Assembly: GCA_938036435.1 (NCBI GenBank)
Contig: CALHPU010000118.1
Span: 1-64,000, forward strand
Source of the DNA: an uncultured Pirellulaceae bacterium
GTDB lineage: Bacteria > Planctomycetota > Planctomycetia > Pirellulales > Pirellulaceae
DNA length: 64,000 bases
Direction of reading: 5' to 3'
Shown here: positions 53,187 to 63,837 of the stretch, one piece after another
Position numbering within the stretch: the first letter of the stretch is position 1
Layout: every line of letters begins with the position of its first letter
The notes under the pieces: generated by a model
The model's database searches: none
What the model was told of the DNA's origin: nothing
What the model saw: only the letters and a program-made list of their open reading frames with translations
Position numbers and translations under genes: made by a program

Positions 53187-55412
53187 TTACTCGGTGCTAT
53201 CAGCATCTTCTTCGTCTTCGGCGTCAGCTTCTGCTTCGCCGGATTCTTCTTCGCCAGATTCTTCTTCGCCAGATTCTTCTTCAGTTTCGGCATCTGACAT
53301 TTCTGGCTCTGCCTCTTGTTCCTCAGATGCCTCCTCCTCAGATGCCTCCTTATCGGAACCGTCTTCTTTTTCTTCGCCGGCGTCGTCTTGATCAGCGGCT
53401 TCTTTTTCAGCAGCTGCTTCTTTCTCAGAGGTTTGCCGTTCTCGCCAAGGCTTTTCCATCTCGTAGCTGGCCAGTTCCTTTTTAAGACTCTTCAACTGAT
53501 CATTCTCGATTTTCATCCGGGCTTCCCGAACCTCTTCGTCTTTAATGGCTTCGTTATTCTTGATGGCTTCTAGGTCGGCGCGATTCACCTCGATCGCTTT
53601 CCTGCTCCATTCTCTGGCCTTTTCAAACTCACCCACCTCGGCATAACCGGATGCCAAGGTACTGAGAATGAATGCCTTCTTGAAATCTGTTATCTCTGCT
53701 GCAGTGGTCGCCAATTCAATCGCGCGCTCGCCATCTCGCACGTCGTCCATGGGTGATGTTGCCAGCACCCAAGCTAGATTATTGAGCAAACCGGAATCGC
53801 CGATGTATTCCTTATCTAATTCCGCTGTTAGCGCGTCCCACTTTTTCATGGTTTCCATTTGCAACTCCTCAGGAATACCATCACGAAATTTTGGAGGTTC
53901 CGGTCGAGGAAGCGCGCGTTTAAATTCCGCAATGTCTTCGGTCAAATCGACCCCCAACTCATAATCATCGACAGCATCTTGGTGATCTCCGGTATGCAAA
54001 TGACAATCGCCACGCAACCGTAGGGCCCTGAGCCTGCGCTGGGTAACCTCGTAACCGGCTTCAGGAGAAAGGTCATCCCAAACGCCCTCGCTGTATTGCT
54101 CCAATGCCTGATCGATAACTTCGACTGATTTGGAAGGTTGGTCGTTGCCCAGATATAATTCGGCCAGAGACATTTGGAGCCGAAAGTTTCCTTTATTGAG
54201 GTCGTTCAAGCGCTTACAATCCTCGATGGCCGCATCGAGATTTTCATCCATTTGGTGCAAGCCCATTCTTCGCAGAATGATCTCAGGTACGCTGGGAGCG
54301 ATTTCGTTTGCCCGATCGAGATCCGAAATGGCATCTTTCACTTTTCGCTGGTCCGCATTGATTGCCGACCGCATCATTAAGGCCTTGTAGTTGGAAGGAT
54401 CTGCCTCCAAGTTTTGATCGATCGCGGCCAAAGCTTCCTTCGGTTTGTCCATGGTCTGCAGCACAATCGCCTTGGCCAACAGCAACCTTGGCGCGGACTT
54501 GAGCTCCATTGCCTTGTCTAGGTACCGCAGCGCTGCGTTCTGCATGACGTCCGACTGAGCAAACGTTGGATTCTTCATCAACTGATCAGCTTGAGCAGCA
54601 TACGCATCGTAGCTACCTGCCGATTCCAAGACCGCATCTAAATCCTCGAACGCTTTTTCCATTTTCCCAGACCGCATCAACAGTTGACTGCGTAGTCCTC
54701 TGGCCTCACGGTTTTCAGGGTTCAGGCGAATCGCCTCGTCGACATCTTCCATGACAGATTCAGCGAGAATATCATCGGAGAGCCTCGCTTTTTCGATTAA
54801 CGCCTCAGACATTAGTTCGTCGTCCCCCTGAATCAAGGACATTGCTTGGTCAATCGCCTCTCTGCCTTTTTCCTTGTCGCCCAGCGGCAAGCGTTGGAGC
54901 TTAGCGGTCAAGACGTAGGCAGATGCCATCTCAGGATCGATTTCTACTGCTTTAGCCAAACGTCGCAGTGCTTCCCGTCGGAGTGGTTTCCATCTTGGGT
55001 CAGGTTTTCCAAAAGCGCCTGGAAGAATTCGCGCGCTCAACTGTTTTGCATGTTCGTAGTAAGCCGTTTTGGCCAACACTTTGGCTTGTTCTTCACCGGC
55101 CTCATTAAGCCCTTTTTCGATCGCCTGCTCACACAGCCGGGCGACTTTGTCTAGATCGCGCGTCGATTTGGAGCTAATCTTCAGATCGAACGCCTTGTCC
55201 AGATCATCCAACCCGGGTGTCTCCTCGGCCTTTCCATCGGCGCTATCCTGCCCGCCGGCAGCAGGCGGATCCGCAACCGGTGCCGGATTGGCAACTGGAG
55301 TATCCTGAGCCAATGTGAAAACGGCTCCAATGTTAGAGGTTCCCCATCCCACGCAAGCGATGAGAATGACCAACCGAAGAACTTTCACACCAACAGGCCT
55401 AACTACACACAT
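53187..55412 (-). CDS. Exported TPR-repeat protein with acidic tail
   Basis: 741 residues from ATG 55412; the frame reaches a TTG at 55460. An N-terminal hydrophobic segment (LRLVILIACVGWGTSNIGAV) and a Pro/Ala linker are followed by about a dozen TPR-like helical pairs (AVEIDPEMASAYVLTAKLQR, AIRLNPENREARGLRSQLLM, ALEQYSEGVWDDLSPEAGYE and others). The last ~100 residues are strongly acidic (Glu/Asp/Ser) with a 15-bp tandem repeat coding Glu-Glu-Ser-Gly-Glu units. TPR proteins scaffold complexes; partner unknown. It converges on nothing nearby and is preceded by a 480-bp spacer. Confidence 0.82.
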   Translation of the reverse strand: MCVVRPVGVKVLRLVILIACVGWGTSNIGAVFTLAQDTPVANPAPVADPPAAGGQDSADGKAEETPGLDDLDKAFDLKISSKSTRDLDKVARLCEQAIEKGLNEAGEEQAKVLAKTAYYEHAKQLSARILPGAFGKPDPRWKPLRREALRRLAKAVEIDPEMASAYVLTAKLQRLPLGDKEKGREAIDQAMSLIQGDDELMSEALIEKARLSDDILAESVMEDVDEAIRLNPENREARGLRSQLLMRSGKMEKAFEDLDAVLESAGSYDAYAAQADQLMKNPTFAQSDVMQNAALRYLDKAMELKSAPRLLLAKAIVLQTMDKPKEALAAIDQNLEADPSNYKALMMRSAINADQRKVKDAISDLDRANEIAPSVPEIILRRMGLHQMDENLDAAIEDCKRLNDLNKGNFRLQMSLAELYLGNDQPSKSVEVIDQALEQYSEGVWDDLSPEAGYEVTQRRLRALRLRGDCHLHTGDHQDAVDDYELGVDLTEDIAEFKRALPRPEPPKFRDGIPEELQMETMKKWDALTAELDKEYIGDSGLLNNLAWVLATSPMDDVRDGERAIELATTAAEITDFKKAFILSTLASGYAEVGEFEKAREWSRKAIEVNRADLEAIKNNEAIKDEEVREARMKIENDQLKSLKKELASYEMEKPWRERQTSEKEAAAEKEAADQDDAGEEKEDGSDKEASEEEASEEQEAEPEMSDAETEEESGEEESGEEESGEAEADAEDEEDADSTE

Positions 55413-55896
55413 CGTAAACCCTATTCTAAATTGTCGCTTCTTCAATGCGCGACATGCCAATCGAAACTGTGAGCTCTAACCCTTACTGGTCGGCTCCGAC
55501 TGCCATTCTACGTGATTTCTAGTTTGCCGTCATTGCCGATAGCAAGCCGTCATACAAAAGGCAGCGTTACTTTGGTGTATTCTTTGGTGGTATCTCGTCG
55601 GCATGCTTGATTTAGCTCAAACGATTCGGCGGCCCGTTCATGACGCACCTCCAACAACTGAGGACAGTTTGGAAGTTAGGCATCCCACTGATTGTTTCGA
55701 AGATCAATTCCAAACAAGAAGTAACTCAATCGAGTTGCTTGGTGGGTGTTCTGTATGAAACCGAGGGTCATTGGAAAGCCAAATTATTGAGAAAGAGAAA
55801 ATCAAAAGTTTTAGGCGAACACGGGGTTTTAATGGAATGAGAAAATGGCTTTAATATCCAACATTGCTCCATTATCGCATTCTAAGGTAAAACCAA
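55413..55896. other. Divergent spacer between the TPR gene and hppA
   Basis: About 480 bp without a supported gene; the 66-codon frame at 55640-55840 has no domain or codon signal. AAGG lies 9 nt before the hppA ATG. Confidence 0.5.
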
Positions 55897-58521
55897 ATGT
55901 CGTTCGACGGCTTATTTCACGCGATTTGTCGTGTTTGCTCACTTCCAGCAGCTGGAATCACTGCCTTTTGGGCATGTTCACCAACATCGGTGTTGGCTTT
56001 TGAGCCGCTTGCGCCCTCAGATGAAGCAGCAATAGCTTCAGCCAGTTCGGCATCCGAAGGCTGGGGCGATGCAACAGTGCGAAGCGAAGAATACGTGTTC
56101 TGGGCGTTACTGTTGGCAGCATCTTTGCTGGCCCTGTTTTTCGCTTTCAAGTTCTTCCGCGAAATGAAGCGAGCCGATCCCGGCACGCCTCGGATGGTTG
56201 AGATCGCCGACTACGTGACCACCGGTGCTCGGGCCTATCTGAAACAACAATATTTAGTCGTCTCCATTTTCTTTGTCATCGTTTTTGGATTGTTGTTGGC
56301 CGCACGTTGGGCAGGCATCCAACAGTACTGGGTTCCATTCGCATTTCTCACCGGCGGAATTTGGTCTGCCGTCGCGGGATATATTGGGATGACAACCGCA
56401 ACTGCCGCCAGCAGTCGAACCGCATCTGGCGCAATGCGATCGCTCAATGATGGCCTGCAAGTTGCGTTTCGCAGTGGCGCGGTGATGGGTTTGACCGTCG
56501 TCGGTTTAGGCACGCTCGATATGTCGATTTGGTACGCGGTGCTTCGATTCGTTTGCCACTTGGATCTACAAACGATTACCGTAACGATGTTGTGTTCGCT
56601 AATGGGTGCGTCCACACAAGCGCTCTTCGCCAGAGTCGGTGGAGGTATCTTCACCAAAGCGGCTGATGTGGGAGCAGATTTGGTTGGAAAGGTCGAGCAA
56701 GGTATTCCAGAAGACGACCCGCGCAACCCGGCGACGATCGCCGACAACGTGGGCGACAATGTGGGTGACGTTGCCGGCATGGGAGCTGATCTTTACGAAT
56801 CCTACTGCGGTTCGATTTTGGCGACGGCCTCTCTCGGCGTTGCCGCAATGGCAACGCTCGGTGGAGCCAGTGTGGCTGCAGACGAAATGCTATCGATGCA
56901 AGTGAGAGCATTATTTTTGCCAATGATGGTAGCGGCTATCGGAATCGCCATGTCGATCGCTTGTGTGTTTCTAGTGAAAGCCTCCGATGACGCCAGTCAA
57001 AAAGCGTTGCTCAAAGTAATCGGACGCGGAATCGACTCGGCGATGATCGGTACTTGGATCCTCAGCTCCATCGCCACATGGGCCTTGCTGGGAACGGATT
57101 ATCTTGGAGTTGCCGGCAGCATTACTGTCGGCCTGATCGCGGGTTTCGTGATTGGTAAGTGGACCGAATACGTCACCAGCGACGAATACGGCCCGACCCA
57201 AAAATTGGCCGCTCAAACCGAAACGGGAGCCGCCACCGTAATTATCGGAGGCGTAGCCGACGGCATGAAAAGCACTTGGATGCCGGTTTTGGTGGTTTGT
57301 ACAGCCATGATGCTGGCCTTCGGATTTGCCACAGGATTTGATTACGATCGCCCCGAACTTTATACCCTTGGACTTTACGGCGTCGGCATCGCGGCGGTCG
57401 GCATGCTATCGACGCTGGGGATCACCTTGGCAACAGACGCTTACGGACCGATTGCCGACAACGCCGGAGGCAACGCACAAATGGCCGAGCTTGATGAGAT
57501 TGTCCGAAATCGAACCGACGCCTTGGATAGCTTGGGCAACACAACGGCGGCGACGGGCAAAGGCTTTGCCATTGGGTCCGCTGCCCTCACCGCACTGGCG
57601 TTGTTGGCCGCCTATGTGGAACAAGTCAAAACGGGTTTTGATAACTGGGCTCAGTCGGTTGATCGGGCCGGCGTAGTGGCAGTCGAAGATACGTTTTATA
57701 AGCTGAACGATATGTTTCTAGTCCGCAAAAGCGGAGATGAAGTCAGGGGATTTTTCGTGCGGCCAGAGATCATTCGAAAACCGGCGATCGAAACAGCTTG
57801 GACTTCCGCGGAAGCATCGACCGCATTGCCAGCTGAGGTTCTCAGCCAGCGGGACGGACAATGGATGTTCACCGCGACGTCCGACGCTTTGATTCCTTTG
57901 GAATCTGCCACGATGTTAGACATTGCCGATCTGTACGACGCCACGGTGTTGAATCCGCGCGTTTTGATTGGCGTATTTCTTGGATGCATGGTGACGTTTG
58001 TCTTTTGTGCAATGACCATGAAAGCCGTTGGCCGTGCGGCATTCGGAATGGTAGAAGAGGTTCGCCGGCAGTTCAAAGAAGACAAAGGTATTATGGCGGG
58101 CACCTCCAAGCCCGATTATGCAAGACCGGTAGCGATCAGTACGAAGGCCGCCCAACAGGAGATGATCTTGCCTTCGCTGATGGGGATTCTCACGCCAATC
58201 GCTGTCGGATTGGTGTTGGGAGTTGGCGGTGTGCTGGGTTTATTGTTGGGTACGCTGTGCTGCGGTTTCTGCCTCGCGATTTTCATGTCAAACTCTGGCG
58301 GTTCGTGGGATAATGCCAAAAAGTTCATTGAAGCCGGTAATCACGGCGGCAAGAACTCCGATGCTCATAAAGCGGCTGTCGTTGGCGATACTGTTGGCGA
58401 CCCTTTCAAGGACACCAGTGGTCCGAGCCTGAATATTCTGATCAAGCTGATGAGTATCGTAAGTGTTGTCGCGGCAGGGTTGATCGTCCGATATTCCTTG
58501 GTAGCGATGGGGATTTTGTAG
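55897..58521 (+). CDS. hppA: Membrane-bound ion-pumping pyrophosphatase
   Basis: 874 residues, longer than the ~700 usual. About 16 hydrophobic helices. Pyrophosphate-binding motifs are intact: [52 protein letters not shown] and [20 protein letters not shown]. In [20 protein letters not shown] the Ala-Thr/Gly combination is that of K+-dependent enzymes (Lys in the K+-independent group). Whether H+ or Na+ is pumped cannot be said. About 100 extra residues (VEQVKTGF... to ...ATVLNPRVL) form a likely periplasmic loop between two helices near residues 575-690. The N-terminal helix ([20 protein letters not shown]) may be a signal. It is monocistronic. Confidence 0.93.
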   Translation: MSFDGLFHAICRVCSLPAAGITAFWACSPTSVLAFEPLAPSDEAAIASASSASEGWGDATVRSEEYVFWALLLAASLLALFFAFKFFREMKRADPGTPRMVEIADYVTTGARAYLKQQYLVVSIFFVIVFGLLLAARWAGIQQYWVPFAFLTGGIWSAVAGYIGMTTATAASSRTASGAMRSLNDGLQVAFRSGAVMGLTVVGLGTLDMSIWYAVLRFVCHLDLQTITVTMLCSLMGASTQALFARVGGGIFTKAADVGADLVGKVEQGIPEDDPRNPATIADNVGDNVGDVAGMGADLYESYCGSILATASLGVAAMATLGGASVAADEMLSMQVRALFLPMMVAAIGIAMSIACVFLVKASDDASQKALLKVIGRGIDSAMIGTWILSSIATWALLGTDYLGVAGSITVGLIAGFVIGKWTEYVTSDEYGPTQKLAAQTETGAATVIIGGVADGMKSTWMPVLVVCTAMMLAFGFATGFDYDRPELYTLGLYGVGIAAVGMLSTLGITLATDAYGPIADNAGGNAQMAELDEIVRNRTDALDSLGNTTAATGKGFAIGSAALTALALLAAYVEQVKTGFDNWAQSVDRAGVVAVEDTFYKLNDMFLVRKSGDEVRGFFVRPEIIRKPAIETAWTSAEASTALPAEVLSQRDGQWMFTATSDALIPLESATMLDIADLYDATVLNPRVLIGVFLGCMVTFVFCAMTMKAVGRAAFGMVEEVRRQFKEDKGIMAGTSKPDYARPVAISTKAAQQEMILPSLMGILTPIAVGLVLGVGGVLGLLLGTLCCGFCLAIFMSNSGGSWDNAKKFIEAGNHGGKNSDAHKAAVVGDTVGDPFKDTSGPSLNILIKLMSIVSVVAAGLIVRYSLVAMGIL

Positions 58522-58772
58522 CGATTCTTTAGTCGGGGCCAGCACTATTTTCCACCAGTCCGTGGACCAGCTGTCTAGGATCCCGAACCGGTTCTCAATG
58601 CCCATGTGGCCGCTCGAGCTGTCGCATAACCAATAGAACGCTTTCATTTTCTGGTTTTCTTGCTCCGTAACATGCTGGAAGCCAAAAAATCGTTGGAAAA
58701 ACCCTATTACCCGACTATTCTTACGGGTCGGAACTTCACAACTCACAAGTTCTTCTTTTGAGAACAACAACC

Positions 58773-59696
58773 ATGAATCAACTACTTCGATTTTCGATGG
58801 CCGTGCTTGCCGTTGTCGCTTTAACCGCTGGTGCGTTGGCCGATTCTCCTTCGGGCGAAGCCAAGCCAGAACGAATGACCAAAGAACAGCGACTTGAGAA
58901 AAAGCGCCTGTCACGGATCTCAAAAACAACCACGCCGGTAGAGGGTTTCGAGTCGGTTGAAATGTTCTCTGCTATGGCGTCCGGTGAGATCGAAGTCACC
59001 ATCAAAACGAAAAGCTCTGCTGATTCGAACATCCTCGTTGCCAATAACTCTGACAAGCCATTGGCGATCGGAATGCCGGCCGCGTTTTCTGCTGTTCCCG
59101 TTATGCGTCAGGGCTTCGGCGGCGGCGGATTGGGCGGCGGCGGTCGAGGTGGCGGAGGCGGTGGACTTGGTGGTGGTGGTGGCGGTGGCCAACAAGGTGT
59201 CGGCGGCGGTATCGGCGGCGGTGGCGGCGGCGGCGGATTCGGCGGCGGCGGTGGAGGCCGAGGTGGTGGAGGCGGTGGTGTCTTCAATATTCCTCCGGGC
59301 AAAGTCGGCAAAGTTGCAGTCAAAACAGTTTGCCTCGAACACGGCAAGAAAGACCCTAAGTCGCACATTGATTACGTCATCCAACCTTTGGAAGAGCTCA
59401 ACAGCGATCCTAAGATCAAGGAGATGTTGCTGATGCTGGCAGAAGACGAAGTATCACAAAATGTCGCTCAGGCTGCCGCATGGAATGTCACCGACGACTT
59501 AAGCTGGCAAGAACTCGCCGTGAAGAACCGCGTTGAAAGCAAAATGGGCGGACGCACCGAGCGGTACTTCAACCGCAATGAACTGCTCATTGCTCAACAG
59601 GCAGTTGCCGTTTCCATTGAACGCGTCAACGAAAAGGCCGCTCAAACCAAAGAATCACAAGATCCTAGCGAGTCTTACCCTTATTCAAACGAGTAG
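58773..59696 (+). CDS. Exported glycine-rich protein of unknown function
   Basis: 307 residues from ATG 58773. Signal peptide (FSMAVLAVVALTAGALADSP). The middle third is almost all glycine in GGG/GGR/GGQ blocks (about residues 115-172), followed by VFNIPPGKVGKVAVKTVCLE and a helical C-terminal part (MLLMLAEDEVSQNVAQAAAW). The two folded flanks suggest a periplasmic or surface protein with a flexible Gly spacer. Family not recognised. It is followed by a strong terminator. The glycine codons (mostly GGC/GGT) make the region a DNA low-complexity tract prone to length change. Confidence 0.75.
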   Translation: MNQLLRFSMAVLAVVALTAGALADSPSGEAKPERMTKEQRLEKKRLSRISKTTTPVEGFESVEMFSAMASGEIEVTIKTKSSADSNILVANNSDKPLAIGMPAAFSAVPVMRQGFGGGGLGGGGRGGGGGGLGGGGGGGQQGVGGGIGGGGGGGGFGGGGGGRGGGGGGVFNIPPGKVGKVAVKTVCLEHGKKDPKSHIDYVIQPLEELNSDPKIKEMLLMLAEDEVSQNVAQAAAWNVTDDLSWQELAVKNRVESKMGGRTERYFNRNELLIAQQAVAVSIERVNEKAAQTKESQDPSESYPYSNE

Positions 59697-59738
59697 ATCG
59701 ACCCTGATTGATCGCTGCGACTAAATCGAAACTTTTAA

Positions 59739-59768
59739 AATGCCGGCTTAACGCCGGTATTTTTTTTC
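59739..59768 (+). terminator. Intrinsic terminator after the glycine-rich gene
   Basis: Stem AATGCCGGC / ...GCCGGTATT (9 bp with one G-U), loop TTAA/AC, followed by a long T-run. Confidence 0.9.
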
Positions 59769-59990
59769 GCCTCTCTGTAGCTCTAGAACCCCGTTTTCGT
59801 ATTGTGAAAACGCCGCTGGAACCGACGTGTCCTGAATTTGCGAATTTCAATAGAATTCAGGCTCCCAGACGAATCGCCAATTCTGATCCGTCTGTTCTGC
59901 GTCTTTATATATCCAGTCGCGTTGTCCAATGCCCAAAGCACGCCCTCCTAGTATTCCATTGCAGCTCATTGTTCGGATGGAAGTATTTTC

Positions 59991-60051
59991 GTGGGGCAGA
60001 TTTTCAGCCTGCCAAGGGCTGAGATATGACAGGTTAAAAACCTGCCCCAAC
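59991..60051. repeat. Inverted pair of GGGGCAG hairpins
   Basis: GGGGCAGATTTTCAGCCTGCC (59993-60013) faces an inverted relative on the other strand, GGGGCAGGTTTTTAACCTGTC. Stems GGCAG/CTGCC and GCAGGTT/AACCTGT. Its presence inside the longest possible reading frame of the next gene argues that translation starts downstream. Confidence 0.6.
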
Positions 60052-60147
60052 ACATCCCGTTCGCAAATCGACTCCCCGAAAATAGAGCTGCGGTCTGATA
60101 CCAAAACACATTCTATCGCACATGATCTACCGACACCGGCAAGGAGA

Positions 60148-63100
60148 ATGCTTGCTCCTGTACTTCTTCTGGCCTGTGCTAGCCTACTTTGTTTTGGTTC
60201 GCTGAACATTGCGAAAGGGCAGCAGCCATACTCAAACCAATCGTCCAGCTTCCAAGGGTTTCGCCACGTCTCTAGCCCACTGCGACCTTCAAGGCCGACA
60301 ACGCGCGTTCAAGAGCAGCCTGATAAAGACGCAACAGACAAGCCTGACTTGAGTAAACCCTCATCGGCCAAGGCTCTCCCCGATCGCTCGAGCGCACTTC
60401 AAGACATTGAAGATGGATTGAAATTGCTCGATGATTACACGCAGCGCACGCCAGAGGCCTCCGAAGAAATCCAAGATTTAGTCGATAAAGCTAGAGTCAA
60501 TTTGAGCGAAGCGCGGGAAGCCATCGCGTCCGCTGCTGACTTCGACGAACGAACACGAGACGCACCGACAAAGATCGCGGCGTTGGAAAACAAGCTGGCC
60601 AATGACGATTTTGCAGTAGAACTTCCGTTCACCGAACAAACCTCAATTGGCAAACTACCTGAGCTCGATCAACTCCAAAACTATCTAGCCACCTATCAGG
60701 AGGCGCTCCAGCAAGCGCTTAAGCCGATAAAAATCCTCACGGCCGTGGAGCTGCGAGAAAGAATTTCCTTCATCAGGACCAAGGCAACTGCCACCGAAGC
60801 GAAACTTGATGAGATAGAGCATCAAATTCAAACCGATCCTCTCTCTACCGATGAACAATTCATCCAAGCCCGTCGGTGGAACTTGGAAGCAGAGCGGCTA
60901 AATCTAGAAGCCTCGCTTCAAACGGGCGACTCCGAAATTCGCTTCCGCGAGGCGACTTCGAACCTTCCTGAACTTCAAAATGCGGTGGCTCAAAAAAAGG
61001 CTGTTGAATTGGAAAAGGCGATCGCGATTACAGAAGGTGCGATCAATCGAATTCGCTCGCAAGAGATTCAGGATCTTGAACTTCAGACGCGCAGCACACA
61101 AGAAGCAGCCTCTCCACTCCTTCAAGCGATCGCGCAAAGCAATTCAGCGCTTATTCAAGAACTTTCGACTATCGCCGCTGAGATTAAGGCGCTCGACGAT
61201 GCCAAAGACGCGATCGAAGAAGATATAGTGCGCGTCAATCGAGAGGAGACGACGACCAGAACGCGTATCAAGGTGGTTGGCTTAAGCGACAGCTTCGGTC
61301 AAATGCTACAACGAAACCGTGCGGGACTCGCGGAAACCCAACAGCGGCACGTGCCCATAAATCAACGCAATCAACAAATCGCCGACTCGCAGATCGCGAT
61401 TTTCCGTTGGGAAGACGAACTAACTAAACTTTCAGACCTCTCTGCAGCCACGACTGCGACGATCAAACTTTTGCTCGCGCAGCGGCCCAGCGATTCCACC
61501 GATCGCACAAAATCTAACCAGCAACTGAAAGACGAGGCGCGCGATTTGTTAACGTTGCGTAAGGATGTTCTGACACAACTCAAGCAGCTCGAAAAAGAAA
61601 AGAACCAAAAACTAGTCGCACTTGAAGCTGAACAGAACCAGTTAACGACTGCCTGCGAAAGCTGTGCCTCACTGATCGACGAAAACATCCTCTGGGTACG
61701 TAGTTTACCGATGGTTGGTCTTTCCGACATAAGCGTGATCGAAAAGGTCTTCGGAGATTTAAAACAACCTTCGCTGTGGAATGGCGTTGGGGATGCGATC
61801 ATCAGAAGTTTTGGCAAACGTTTTTTCCTTTCAACTTTGATGACACTTGTAGTGGTAGCGCTGTTTCTATTCCGCGGAAGTATTATCGCGTCTTCGCGTC
61901 TGGACGGGCAAAAGGCGATCAAACGTAGTTGCCGTGACTTTGGCTTAACACTAACAACCTATTTGCGAACGGTAGCGCTTGCGATTGCGGTTCTGTCGCC
62001 GTTGGTTCTGCTAGGTTGGCTACTGACGAACAATTTTGAGACAACACTTTTTGCAGTCTCAATAGGAAAAGCTTGCTACTGGACCTTCTTGATTGGTTTG
62101 CCATTGGAGTTTCTGCGTCAAACATGTCGAATAGACGGGTTGGCACATTCACATTTCTCTTGGACCGAACGAACTCGAAACGTACTCTGGAACAACCTCA
62201 GTTGGTTCATTCCTATCGGCTTGCCATTAATTGCGTTGCTTATTTGGTTGCCAATGGTCGTAGTCGAGCACAGCATTCCCCCCGATGATGTTAACGCTGC
62301 CGCTGTTGCTCTGCTGGACTCACCGGTCGCGATAGATTTCTCAGGCACAAAATCCTCAATTGAAGAAGCTTCGATCAGTGCGTTTCCTTCAAAATTTGAG
62401 CTCTCAGGGAGCAATGATCGGAATCGACTTGGGCGCATCGTCCTGTCGATATTGCTGGTGATTGGCCTAATCTTTACTTTCAGGACGCTGCATCCTAACT
62501 ACGGTATCCGAATCGATTCAAGCGGCACAGTGTTCTCGCAAACCGTTTGGCTTCGAATTGGGTACGGGCTTTTTGTAAGCGCGATCGTGATTCCGTTAGT
62601 GCTTATGTTGATGGCGTTCGTCGGCTACTACTTTTCGTCGATACAAATCGGTAAAAGCCTGCTCACAACGATCGCGCTGGTCATCGGTGTCGCGGTAATC
62701 TACTCGGGCGCGATGCGGTTCTTGTTGGTTAGACGGCGGCACCTGAGATACGAACAGTTGGTCCACCAAAGGAATCAGGCAAGACTGGCATTGGAGAAAA
62801 AAGGTGGCCCTGAAGCAGCTGGCAACCCAGCAGAGATGATCGACATCGAACTCCAGAACGATCCCGGGCTGGACATCACGGATGTCTCGCGGCAAGCGCG
62901 CGAACTGACCAATGTTATTTTCTTGATGATTTCAGCCGTCATCTTGTGGGGCATTTGGCAGTACCTACTGCCCGCCTCCAAGATTATGGATGAATGGGAA
63001 CTTTGGCCTATCAGCATCGGTGGAAAAGTCGAATCAGTCACCATTCGCGACGTCCTTTTCTCTACCATAACGTTCCTCGTCACGTATTTTGGCGTCCGCA

Positions 63101-63837
63101 ATATTCCCGGCATGTTGGAGCTGTTGCTGCTCCAGAAACTACCGCTTGATGCGGGAGCGAGATATGCCGTTACGACAATTTTCAGATACCTGCTGCTGAT
63201 GGTGGGCTGTATTTTTGCGTTGGGCTACCTAAAAATTCCGTGGTCCAACTACAGTTGGCTAGTCGCGGCGATCTCCGTCGGCCTCGGTTTTGGTTTGCAA
63301 GAAATTGTCGCGAATTTCGTCTCCGGATTGATTCTATTGCTGGAACGTCCAGTGCGTGTCGGTGACGTCGTAACCATCGATGGTACAACGGGGGTGGTCT
63401 CCAGAATTCAAATGCGGGCAACAACGGTAACCAATTGGGACAACCAAGAACTGGTGGTTCCAAACAAGGATTTGATTTCGGGAAAATTACTTAATTGGAC
63501 ACTTTCCAGTGTCGTTAATCGAATCGCACTTAAATTTGGCGTCGCCTATGGAACCGATCCACAGCGCGTCCAGAAGGTCATACTCAACGCTATTGCATCC
63601 AATCGAGCGTTGTTAAAGGAGCCGCCTCCAGTGGTGACCTTTGAAGAGTTCGGGGATAGCAGCCTTAACTTCACTTTGCGCTGCTGCGTCTCAACAATCG
63701 AGCGTCGCTGGATTATTGTCCATGATTTAAACGTCGCCATTAACCAAGTGTTAGCGGCAGAGAACATTTCTATTCCGTTTCCGCAACGCGACGTTCACCT
63801 TATCCCTACGGAGGCCAGCAACCAAACAGATGTTTAA
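60148..63837 (+). CDS. Large mechanosensitive channel of the MscK/KefA type
   Basis: 1229 residues from ATG 60148. The frame is open to 59929, but that extension crosses a repeat pair. The ribosome site AAGGAG is only 1 nt before the ATG, so the start is the least certain part. Signal peptide LAPVLLLACASLLCFG, then ~500 periplasmic residues rich in coiled coil (KALPDRSSALQDIEDGLKLL, EKNQKLVALEAEQNQLTTAC). Next are about 11 membrane helices and the MscS core near residues 1040-1130: WSNYSWLVAAISVGLGFGLQ, EIVANFVSGLILLLERPVRV, GDVVTIDGTTGVVSRIQMRA. The conserved Gly/Ala helix TM3 and the beta-domain VVPNKDLISGKLLNWTLSS are present. It releases solutes at high membrane tension. Confidence 0.88.
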   Translation: MLAPVLLLACASLLCFGSLNIAKGQQPYSNQSSSFQGFRHVSSPLRPSRPTTRVQEQPDKDATDKPDLSKPSSAKALPDRSSALQDIEDGLKLLDDYTQRTPEASEEIQDLVDKARVNLSEAREAIASAADFDERTRDAPTKIAALENKLANDDFAVELPFTEQTSIGKLPELDQLQNYLATYQEALQQALKPIKILTAVELRERISFIRTKATATEAKLDEIEHQIQTDPLSTDEQFIQARRWNLEAERLNLEASLQTGDSEIRFREATSNLPELQNAVAQKKAVELEKAIAITEGAINRIRSQEIQDLELQTRSTQEAASPLLQAIAQSNSALIQELSTIAAEIKALDDAKDAIEEDIVRVNREETTTRTRIKVVGLSDSFGQMLQRNRAGLAETQQRHVPINQRNQQIADSQIAIFRWEDELTKLSDLSAATTATIKLLLAQRPSDSTDRTKSNQQLKDEARDLLTLRKDVLTQLKQLEKEKNQKLVALEAEQNQLTTACESCASLIDENILWVRSLPMVGLSDISVIEKVFGDLKQPSLWNGVGDAIIRSFGKRFFLSTLMTLVVVALFLFRGSIIASSRLDGQKAIKRSCRDFGLTLTTYLRTVALAIAVLSPLVLLGWLLTNNFETTLFAVSIGKACYWTFLIGLPLEFLRQTCRIDGLAHSHFSWTERTRNVLWNNLSWFIPIGLPLIALLIWLPMVVVEHSIPPDDVNAAAVALLDSPVAIDFSGTKSSIEEASISAFPSKFELSGSNDRNRLGRIVLSILLVIGLIFTFRTLHPNYGIRIDSSGTVFSQTVWLRIGYGLFVSAIVIPLVLMLMAFVGYYFSSIQIGKSLLTTIALVIGVAVIYSGAMRFLLVRRRHLRYEQLVHQRNQARLALEKKGGPEAAGNPAEMIDIELQNDPGLDITDVSRQARELTNVIFLMISAVILWGIWQYLLPASKIMDEWELWPISIGGKVESVTIRDVLFSTITFLVTYFGVRNIPGMLELLLLQKLPLDAGARYAVTTIFRYLLLMVGCIFALGYLKIPWSNYSWLVAAISVGLGFGLQEIVANFVSGLILLLERPVRVGDVVTIDGTTGVVSRIQMRATTVTNWDNQELVVPNKDLISGKLLNWTLSSVVNRIALKFGVAYGTDPQRVQKVILNAIASNRALLKEPPPVVTFEEFGDSSLNFTLRCCVSTIERRWIIVHDLNVAINQVLAAENISIPFPQRDVHLIPTEASNQTDV

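Noticed and set aside
55640-55840. 66-codon frame before hppA
   Set aside because: No ribosome site, no domain, and it lies in a spacer with base use unlike the coding neighbours.
58288-58929. 213-codon minus-strand frame overlapping hppA and the glycine-rich gene
   Set aside because: It covers the ends of two well-supported plus-strand genes; the middle has no recognisable domain.
59108-59368. Poly-proline minus-strand frame
   Set aside because: It is the complement of the glycine tract; the repeated Pro is an artefact of GGN codons.
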